NCBI GenBank assembly: GCA_027577415.1
Contig: JANBQS010000035.1
Span: 1-50,225, forward strand
Direction: 5' to 3'
Source of the DNA: Coemansia sp. RSA 922
Lineage: Eukaryota > Kickxellomycota > Kickxellomycetes > Kickxellales > Kickxellaceae
Length of the DNA: 50,225 nucleotides
Shown one piece after another: positions 40,601 through 46,482 of this stretch. The notes under the pieces were generated by a model that was not told the DNA's origin, searched no databases, and saw only the letters and a program-made list of their open reading frames with translations. Positions within the stretch are counted from its first letter, which is position 1; every line of letters begins with the position of its first letter. Both the position numbers and the translations under genes were made by a program.

Positions 40601-41305
40601 CTCTGTCAGTGGATAGCTAGCACGACTGACGCCTCTGCCAAGAGCAAGCAACCAGGTGCAGATATGGCAATTTCTAGCACTAGTGGCGTCGTGGGCGATT
40701 GGCTCAAGAGCACGTTTAAGGAGTGGGCCCGTCGTGTCGGTCTTTCGTCACAGGGCGCCGATGGCTGTTTGCACCAGTCTGTTGCTTATAGCATGCAACT
40801 AGTTGCGGGTGCTGTCCACAACAAGAGAAAGACCCGTAGCAACCATGTCGACATGCAGAGAATGGTCATTCAGGGCCTTGACATGGTTATTTTGGCAGCC
40901 AGCATAGCAGGAGCCAAGGCGGCAGCCACTGGCGTCATGGATGAGCTCATAGTGACTGGCGTGGTATGTTGGTTGCTGCCGCTGCTCACTGGCATTGGCG
41001 AGCAAGACGCATTATGCCAGCCCAGTGCCAGTGCCTCTAGCGACGGTAGACAAGCACTGCTCGCTGTAGCAGTTGGCAAGATGCTCGAGCACATGAAGCG
41101 TGGCACAGATATTGGCCAAGCTGCAGTAACGAGCGAGCAGCAGCAGCAGCCAGCGCGGCAGTACTCGATGCAGCTTCGGACGCGTGTTCTGGGTTTGCTG
41201 GATCTGACACAGTCGGCGGTTTCTCGGCGAGCATTGCGGCTTGTCTTGGTTCATTTGGCTCAGCTTGGAATGCTTCCACCAAGCGACCTTCAGCGAGTGG
41301 TATAG
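34685..41305 (+). CDS. FOCAD: Focadhesin (FOCAD) homologue, giant helical-repeat protein
   Basis: A 2206-residue, intronless, all-helical protein with HEAT/ARM-like repeats. The segment around residues 530-800 matches the DUF3730 region of focadhesin: SLPLIALAHLLRLA, MRCLAIRAWGNVV, EYEWAVLITMRDLVMRAP, MAGVRSVWTTIV and AFRQQILWGF parallel the human order and spacing. The end (SRRALRLVLVHLAQLGMLPP) parallels the focadhesin C-terminus. Human FOCAD has been reported to stabilise the cytoplasmic SKI RNA-decay complex; whether that holds in fungi is unknown. The start (CCATGGACGTC) follows a T-rich leader. Two acidic or low-complexity linkers (near 920-950 and 1580-1610) break the repeats. A CAG run (about 41139-41153) lies near the end. 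Another HEAT-repeat family is the main alternative. Confidence 0.78.
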   Translation: MDVKALLETSHRSVHWAFINKIRTSTASSDPTQCFAEWRKLLSWEVASKAPHVFNEASNQITQLAISGRVDVVQAVRAFADMVVVPPTFTDSISSAEVISSMCRALVRILVAGADLLVHSPDASPRDNILRPALERNPSAWSSTLLGIRSYICPSISAGTGVDNEAQSYETTWTRVSRFLRYAAIDPTVPVWAQSQTMHVLFDAMREWASTNSQAGRQNALLMLDWTFGMSLDAVEPLAVANSATSATYCKVDSQGRWTRHRLFAACVEVVQIINSTLSSSGPNNDQLNADRLYTVVDQLRLVLGSMVCREPLGSSAMPQLHSAPMEYDVGLVAALIAKLSHVAHALASEPYNIHADAILWSLAALQLARATTRAEQDGLLTIIETTMRMRTLVRALPAPIVSLARFPLMCVATDGFDQDICSRALRLCEDIDQMASPSIQESLSATSHLQRALVDMSVTRWVSGQLIVLINALRDYLLIYSKLYGVQGAGGSGSGPLERVFRHIDPIAMQPVLIAPLLFEWSLLADGHDGCRSSLPLIALAHLLRLASSLASLRLNLLPLFMCALKRPDCPPKLTLALTLQATPHLASTQDAFATARVVSVISGLWSHSNSSLSSTNTSTRLARRRMRCLAIRAWGNVVINNPRVWRDLKPVIVQFVESIKAPQAKTREPEYEWAVLITMRDLVMRAPDRYADQILPLVYSLLNFALSSLSASSTAMLIDIACICVESDMAGVRSVWTTIVSKPAILWLSRSERAGDAATPVLEYLARFFKLVATHGEASDTYTAFRQQILWGFVSPMCANLTSGTAEPTHSSPSNVADGVFSATRPRTRDLFLSALAAYPVEELLSLIAAGTPSQAVHQLLAQQTTQQSTTEVADRLRHCGGGASDLLAVLMDNEVRFTRRSLLSGSSASSRTTDELEGGIEESEPPAQRQSWAASNLERSQWLNDLLQPVVESVDGERQGEMKLSSRLALTTMVSSLARKSQAPSETHASTLLRLSARLRLLVEDVSLADHWCLRNSAGDAWQIWFTGALRDAQPSGASSSTDGDSSVAVVSASDSIAAAAKAGHQLISVLHEVLRTSHIPAHMANALYALAGLVKAAASVDQSLGSELSMLANNAIVDLQLLPFTAQSPDEFWLQAAGALNGEVLAAAIECAGQLAVSNSHDQATLCQISQFLMAGLMLSVGGGGSALPPVATQATARSLTSLHTVLFAQKATDSRSFSDDVVAIEADDIRRCMERLDIFQAESIASKRDANVVNLGSVGLATALAAMHRQWILRLINPAMAEQNATPRAAQALREIARTLNVAYQSLKLAEDGHQLNSQSVASLYYLCFVWPPRPITQRHIELHGSLFVVTPDRVWQAATRLVRKLWSPTDSETGELGTRRLDFINCIELAVATLAYHLAMTASQGVGPSAHLKLVKQYSEWVRGETDGVQLAANEKPSVRANRAIALAILLGVPLHGVPETTVSNEYLPVAQQRLLPVLLGVGSVQYGSTAWLRMPESALQSSLGALLGCSGLAQHLDGAHHDDAMAGELEVGDVRSAQVAAFVVGGLLAQSSQAAHLLLLEQREETLAEGTVAAGSKDSIASDNTQQAKMERVAVETAMAASDEPKNLSRLPAHTSWCRAVWESIAELSGSLTERDGFTIVESVESKLIYLLTAMLKATRPFPAVDSRKVFGRLMSAYLDLIDAANLNSKRLPLLALVLDTADKLSPVSYSMTQFITEAIQQIVSKAVDISSGQTAADQYVSDEDRDTFVAIALGCLGSAGFSRILNLSGFASSSEATDKVWILGSTELYAKKSLTAAIAGTASRALNSTDSLVESDAARMFRIMSKVAVPPPKAANLCTSILGTLFASSNDALQLPLLLSLRTTALATLQALIAGEKLVDVTQSVTRTAAREKITDEVAQLVPSFGRIVDSHECGSERALLLWSVLGVAFCGVNKGRGMDLLRKAPGTLSDADFGRIVEQQALLLCQWIASTTDASAKSKQPGADMAISSTSGVVGDWLKSTFKEWARRVGLSSQGADGCLHQSVAYSMQLVAGAVHNKRKTRSNHVDMQRMVIQGLDMVILAASIAGAKAAATGVMDELIVTGVVCWLLPLLTGIGEQDALCQPSASASSDGRQALLAVAVGKMLEHMKRGTDIGQAAVTSEQQQQPARQYSMQLRTRVLGLLDLTQSAVSRRALRLVLVHLAQLGMLPPSDLQRVV

Positions 41306-41546
41306 TGTTGCTGCCTCCCACGCAGCCGTCTCAATGCTTATCTAGTAGAATCTAGCTATTGTTCTTGTTTATTGTTGGGGGTCAATAGAGATAGTGTAGT
41401 TGGTGTATTTTGCACTAAACTTGAAAGCGAAAGAGGATGTACAATTTAGAAGAGCAAGTCTTGAACATGAATGAAAGAGTTGAATGGGTGTGAAGAGTAT
41501 GCGAAATTATGAATATAGGAGCGTGGGGACATAGTGATCCTTGAAG

Positions 41547-42071
41547 TTACAACTTGTGCGCGGCGCCAGGAACATAGGCGGCCATTTGGATTCCCTTTTT
41601 CTCCAGGCCGCACTTTTCGTAAAAGGGGACGTTATCTGGGCTGCAGTCGAGAATAGACTTGTAGCAGCCGGTAGCAGTAGCCAGCTCCTTGAGCTGATTG
41701 ATGATGGTGAAACCAAAGCGCTTTCCCTGCTGACCCTTTGCAACGACGATATCCTCAATATGACCGACGCGACCGCACATGCGAATGAATTTTTGCTCGA
41801 CTACCAGCGTGCCCGTGGCGACAATCTTTGTCAACTCGAGGTCCTCGATGACTATAACAAAGTAGCAGCCTGCGCGCTGCATATCCTCAAAGCTCTCGGC
41901 AAACATTTGCTCTGTAACGTCGCCGACGACTGTCAGGTTGGCTAGGCACTCGATGTAGCCCTTGCGAAAGTCGGTGAGCTCGAGCGGACGGATAATGTGG
42001 TTGGGTGGCATGGATGACTGAGCGGAAGCGCCGAGAAGAGTGCCATCGAAGAGTGAATTGCTAGAGACCAT
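41547..42071 (-). CDS. GNA1: Glucosamine-6-phosphate N-acetyltransferase
   Basis: Gna1 transfers acetyl from acetyl-CoA to glucosamine-6-phosphate, an essential step toward UDP-GlcNAc and chitin in the cytosol. GNAT features: GHIEDIVV (103-110), the acetyl-CoA loop QQGKRFG (114-120), TGCYKSILDCS, and the C-terminal NVPFYEKCG (147-155), which closely matches fungal Gna1 (NVKFYEKCG). The 174-residue length is typical. The N-terminus (MVSSNSLFDGTLLGAS) is normal for the family. It is convergent with the focadhesin gene and faces the promoter region containing the 38-bp palindrome. Confidence 0.94.
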   Translation of the reverse strand: MVSSNSLFDGTLLGASAQSSMPPNHIIRPLELTDFRKGYIECLANLTVVGDVTEQMFAESFEDMQRAGCYFVIVIEDLELTKIVATGTLVVEQKFIRMCGRVGHIEDIVVAKGQQGKRFGFTIINQLKELATATGCYKSILDCSPDNVPFYEKCGLEKKGIQMAAYVPGAAHKL

Positions 42072-42815
42072 TGGAAAAAGAAAAAAAAAGCTAAAGAATA
42101 ATAAGAGCTACAAAAGAAATAGTTTGAGACGATGAGTAAGAAAAAGAGGAAGAGAGAGGACTCGGGACCGCTTTCTTTATATATGCCCTTGGTCGTGCGA
42201 CTCTTTCTCCCTCCCCCGCGCTAAGGCGATCTCGCAGCTACTCATTGGCTAACCCACCCTGTTTTTCTCACGTGTGAATTTTGGGCCCAGGGGTCTGCTA
42301 AAAATAGAACTTTGCGACGTAAATAGACAGATCTTCCAGCCGGTTCACAGCTCATCGATGAGCTGTGAACCGGCTCAACCACAAAATAAGCGCTGATGAC
42401 GACACTGCGTCTCCTCTTGCCCATTTGTGCATGCGGCCAAACAGCTGCAACCCTCCTTTTTTTTACCTGGCGAGTGGGATGGCATGGGGGGGCGCATATA
42501 GGCAGCATTGACTGACAAGCTGACTCCACTGCTACCTCTTTCCTTCTTCACACTAAACTATTCTCTTTCTTATAATCTCTTTAGTGCTTTTTTGTGCCCC
42601 TCAACACCTTGAATTCGAACAACACTAGCTTGGTTTTCGTTCTCTTGCGCTGCAGCAAACAGACACAATATATTCCGGCCACCTACTCGCCGTGTCTCTT
42701 ACCTACTTGTTCTGATACCTGTGGCCTGCCACAGAGCGTCCTGGTATCTTAAACTCTTGCTTTCTCGTCTGGCGCGCCCTAGCGCATCCCTTTATCGTTT
42801 AATTTTTTCTGGAAC
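42072..42815. other. Divergent promoter region between GNA1 and the Yippee gene
   Basis: About 740 bp shared upstream DNA. It contains inverted CCAAT (ATTGGCT at about 42245), a CACGTG E-box (about 42270), the 38-bp palindrome, a CTGATGACGACAC block (42393-42405) and pyrimidine-rich tracts from 42530 on. No coding gene seen. Confidence 0.55.
42338..42375. repeat. 38-bp perfect palindrome without spacer
   Basis: The left arm begins AGCCGGTTCACAG and the right arm is its exact complement ending CTGTGAACCGGCT; the centre is CATC|GATG between 42356 and 42357. All 19 base pairs match. The flanking bases do not extend it. Confidence 0.97.
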
Positions 42816-43576
42816 ATGGGGTATATGCACAAGGTATTTCTGAGCGGCTCTGGAATCTACGGGTGCTCCAACTGCGGAACCCATCTTGCGCTCAAGGACA
42901 AGGTCACATCCAAGGTATGTTTGAGCGAGGGCTGAACCAAATTCCCCAGAACCCCGGGTATGGCAAGAGCACGGAGTGTGAGAGGGCGGGGTGAAAATTG
43001 CGACATCAACTGTTTCTGTTCTATCCCCTCATTCGCCATTCCGCCCACCACACCCCCTTGTCCAGATGATTTATTGCAAGCGACGAGGTGCTTTGGTCTC
43101 ATGGCCGCTATAGTGATCACTGTTGTGACTCTTTGCCTCCTCCCTTTCTGGGTTGTTGCTCGTCCCTTTGTCCTGTCTATATATGTGTCGACATAACGCC
43201 ACTCTCTCCTTGTTTTTATACAATGCTACTGTCGCTACTACGATTGAGTTCATTTGGTCCGTTTCCCCAAGCTTTAAATAGTTGGCAAATTTCACTCTGT
43301 CTAACTTACTCCTTTTATGTGCACTTGTAGCTCTACACTGGGCAGTACGGCCGAGCCTATTTGGTTGACGAAGTGTCCAATGTGCGTGCTGGCGAGGCGG
43401 ACAAGCGTCAAATGACTACTGGCGTGCACATTGTCAGAGATATAGCGTGCATGGAGTGCAATCGCTATCTTGGCTGGACCTACATTACGGCGTTTTCAGC
43501 TGACCAGAAGTTCAAGGAGGGAAAGTTTATTCTCGAAAAGGAGCTCATATGCGATAGATCGAAAGACTGGGATTGA
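42816..43576 (+). CDS. Yippee-family zinc-binding protein, two exons
   Basis: Exons 42816-42914 and 43331-43576 join in phase 0 to give 114 residues. The Yippee fold is a zinc-binding beta domain with two Cys pairs: CSNC (about 17-20) and CMEC. Conserved text includes GQYGRAYLVDEVSNV, TTGVHIVRDIAC, LGWTYITAF and the terminal KEGKFILEKEL...DWD. The first exon starts MGYMHKVFLSGSGIYGCSNC. Family members act in CRL-type E3 complexes (the related Moh1 in the GID/CTLH ligase). The cellular role here is inferred only from the family. The intron is 416 bp, long for so small a gene. Confidence 0.9.
42915..43330 (+). other. Intron of the Yippee gene
   Basis: 416 bp, GTATGT donor, CTTGTAG acceptor, with TCTAACT about 30 bp before the acceptor as branch point. 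It interrupts the gene exactly after codon 33. Confidence 0.9.
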
Positions 43577-44680
43577 GGATGCTGCCGCAGCAGTAATAGC
43601 TTCGTTGGCATTTATGCATCTACTAACGTGTGCTCGTGCTGTGCTCTCCCCCTTTTTCCTCCCCCTGTATTCACACATCTTACTCTTATCACCTCTTGTT
43701 TGTAACTCTCCTCCTCAACTTTACATATGTTTACTGTCGCTACTAACATTGGCCACGCATTTTAGCTCCCCAAGGTTTTCTTTTTTATAATGATACTTGG
43801 TACTGCAGTGCTCTTGCTGTAGGTTACTTTTTTTCTTCTACACTTTTTGTATTTTCACTCTATATTAACTAAATAATTTAGCTGCTGCGCAGTATGTGGA
43901 GTATGATCCGTGAGCTGCAAATTTGATTCGAATCAATCCTCCGGCTCATGTGAGTCTTCAGAGTCGTCGGCTCAGTGAGTGAAAAATTTTTGCTGCATGT
44001 ATTTAAAGAGCACGAGGCGGCACCAACAATGCTCTCCTCTTTTGCTTCCCCTCATCTCACAATTGTCTATTTTTCTATACTATTAGGTTTCTTGTAAGTA
44101 TTTTTGATGAGGTAAGCTATCAAACCCCTTTTACTTTTTTTTTGTTGCTTGTGTAGGAAATGATGACTACTTTTGACCCCTGTCTTATGAGGTGCCTTTG
44201 TTCTCTTGGCAACGTATTTGCCTTGAGACAAGTCCATCAGACGTGCCGATATCAATATATCTGATCCATCTTATGCCTGAGCTGCCCATGTTTTTTTCTT
44301 TACAGGCCGTCGTCCATATACTAAATTCATGCGACTGCATTGAATTCCATCTTTTTTATTTTGTAGGTAGGAGGTCAAGCAACTAATATAGTATAGAAAA
44401 TATGTTTTGCCCTGGTTATTGTGAATACATTTGATTCTCTTTATTGCTTGATTTTTTTGGCAGGACTAGGTGACAACAATATCTCTTGGCATCATCAAGA
44501 ACGCTGACCTGACCTGTTCTTAAGTCATTACTAGGGAAAATTGATTGGAATTTTTTTCAAACTAAATAATCAAATTACTCTCTGGATCAGGGAATGTTTT
44601 GATTTTGTATATCTCTGCTTATATATTCTCTCTTTCTCGCATCTTTTTTATTCTATTTTTTTTTTTTTTTTTTTGAACAA
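43577..44680. other. Spacer rich in splice-like signals
   Basis: No protein gene seen. Two perfect TACTAAC motifs start at 43621 and 43741, followed by TTTTAG (43761-43765); no AG dinucleotide occurs from 43600 to 43763. Further donor-like sites are GTGAGT (43950, 43975), GTAAGT (44094) and GTAAGC (44112). Acceptor-like pyrimidine-AG sites end at 43881, 44086, 44156, 44305, 44366 and 44463. A 14-bp palindrome (TTGATTCGAATCAA) lies at 43923-43936. The last bases are a T run (about 44657-44675) just before the MED1 ATG. A spliced non-coding RNA, a 3' UTR intron of the Yippee gene or a spliced MED1 leader would all fit. Confidence 0.5.
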
Positions 44681-46450
44681 ATGTCCAACGAAGCAGGCTC
44701 GGGTTTACCATACCCACAGCGAACGATATCCGATGAGTTTCGCACACTCCAATATATAGTCAGTCAATTCCAGACACAACTAGACGCGCCTCATGGAACA
44801 GTAGGGCTACACCCGTTTGGGCCAGTAAACGTGGATGGGGCGAAAACATCGTTCACACAGGCATGTAAGCGACTACGCGAAGCACTTGTTAGCTACCGCG
44901 ACACGACACTAGCCTCATGGACACACCTGGTATCTGAACCTGGCAACTATGATGGTTTGGCGCTAACTAACAAGGCACCGGCGGCGGTACGCGAACTAGA
45001 CGAGATGCGTAGAATAGCTGATGCGCTTCATGAGGATACTAGGCAGTGTCAAAAGATACTTTTGGATGCTGCTGCCTCTGCTATTTCCAATGTACTAGTT
45101 AGTGGTGGACAGTCTATGGTTGTGGAGCGACTTAAATCGACGGCAAAGAGACTGGAGCTAGCTCATTACACTGATACTCGTACCGAAGGAGTAGATATTA
45201 TTACCACGGTGACATTGGCTGGCAGCATTATTGTCATTGATGTTGATATTGGTGGTAGTTGGGAGTCGGTAAAAGTCAAAGTATCATATGTGTCTGATAT
45301 CGAACACGATGAGCGGATCGATATGCTGATGGTGGATAGACTGAGGTCGGGCGATATCAGTGGATTCGAAGAATTGGTAGAGGAGATGGCCGTATTAGAT
45401 AGACTGACGAGGGAGAGGGCGCCGGCCAGTTTTATACATAATACTTTTGCTGTCGTTGCTACGCTCAAGGAGATTCAGGACCAGGAACTTCTGGCTCTTG
45501 ATAAAGACCCTCGGTTGTTGTTGAAATACGGATCGGGTATCGCACTGCCGCATGCCAGACACGTGGGACCATCGTCTTTGTACTTTATGCCGGCTGCAAT
45601 TAACCATGGACTTGTGGCCAGTGACTGGGATAAATTGGTCAATGGGCAGGCCATGTCGGAGAACGTAAAATCTGTGTCGCGACTCTGTCACTGGCTCTAT
45701 TACTCGTGGGAGGCGTCTAGTTCGTCACATTGTTTCTTGCCTGCAAATATCCAAAACTTTTGTCTACAGGCAGACTCCACGGAAGGAATTACTGTGCGGC
45801 ATCCGGATATCCAAGGACTAGATATGCGGTTTATCGATAGTACGCGTACCGATATGGGGGTATTCTGGATTCCCTATACGCTAGTCGCTCGATTGGAGCC
45901 ATCGCTGCCGGCTTGTATGCTGACAGTGCGTGCGATTATGGCGGCCACAATGATCGAACCACAAGGTGAACAAACCGCATATGACTCGCCAAGACTTTTG
46001 GAGAACGCGCCGACACTGGAAAACCTCGTTTGTAGCAATGGTACAGTGGATACACCACAGATCCGCGCCTGGACTATATGTAGAATTCCCATACATCGAC
46101 CTGGTGATTTACTGGCGGTTACGAATATCTTGCGCCGTCAGGCTACGTTCAACAGTATACTGGCCAGTTGCTTCACTGACCAGAGTGTCAGTGCCAAGAC
46201 GTATGCCAATGATCCGTTCCGTATCGACTTGCTGGTTAATTCGGATTGTGTGCAGCAGGGTCTGGTTCTGAAAGTGTACGAGTCCTCGGATGTCCTTATC
46301 TGGACCCATCAAATACTAGGCGTATCGGCTGATGACTTGGCTAACGCGACGTTGACTAAATCTGCGGCACATATGGCGTTATCCAAAGTCGCCGATATTA
46401 GCAACAGTATTCCTGTTATCACACAATGGCTGTCAACTAATCCGCAGTAA
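44681..46450 (+). CDS. MED1: Mediator subunit MED1
   Basis: A 589-residue protein that fits the fungal MED1 domain of the Mediator middle module, which links activators to RNA polymerase II. A helical N-terminus (EFRTLQYIVSQFQTQL, KRLREALVSYRD) precedes the conserved central block with VERLKSTAKRLELAHYTD and ITTVTLAGSIIVIDVDIGG. Next come VKVSYVSDIEHDERIDMLMV and an L/D-rich helix (GFEELVEEMAVLDRL). The last half (about 300-589) is typical of the longer MED1 fold (ARHVGPSSLYFMPAA, VFWIPYTLVARLEPSLP). The ATG follows a long T run. Convergent with CDC27 (32 bp apart). Confidence 0.75.
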   Translation: MSNEAGSGLPYPQRTISDEFRTLQYIVSQFQTQLDAPHGTVGLHPFGPVNVDGAKTSFTQACKRLREALVSYRDTTLASWTHLVSEPGNYDGLALTNKAPAAVRELDEMRRIADALHEDTRQCQKILLDAAASAISNVLVSGGQSMVVERLKSTAKRLELAHYTDTRTEGVDIITTVTLAGSIIVIDVDIGGSWESVKVKVSYVSDIEHDERIDMLMVDRLRSGDISGFEELVEEMAVLDRLTRERAPASFIHNTFAVVATLKEIQDQELLALDKDPRLLLKYGSGIALPHARHVGPSSLYFMPAAINHGLVASDWDKLVNGQAMSENVKSVSRLCHWLYYSWEASSSSHCFLPANIQNFCLQADSTEGITVRHPDIQGLDMRFIDSTRTDMGVFWIPYTLVARLEPSLPACMLTVRAIMAATMIEPQGEQTAYDSPRLLENAPTLENLVCSNGTVDTPQIRAWTICRIPIHRPGDLLAVTNILRRQATFNSILASCFTDQSVSAKTYANDPFRIDLLVNSDCVQQGLVLKVYESSDVLIWTHQILGVSADDLANATLTKSAAHMALSKVADISNSIPVITQWLSTNPQ

Positions 46451-46482
46451 ATATATTCTCAATATATAAAAAAAAACAAAGT

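Noticed and set aside
43920..43940. Possible tRNA B box (GATTCGAATC)
   Set aside because: The flanking bases do not form a T stem, and no A box or acceptor stem is found.
44158..44266. Possible C/D box snoRNA (ATGATGA at 44160, CTGA at about 44261)
   Set aside because: The terminal stem is only about 3 bp, there is no convincing internal C'/D' pair, and I could not match a guide to rRNA.
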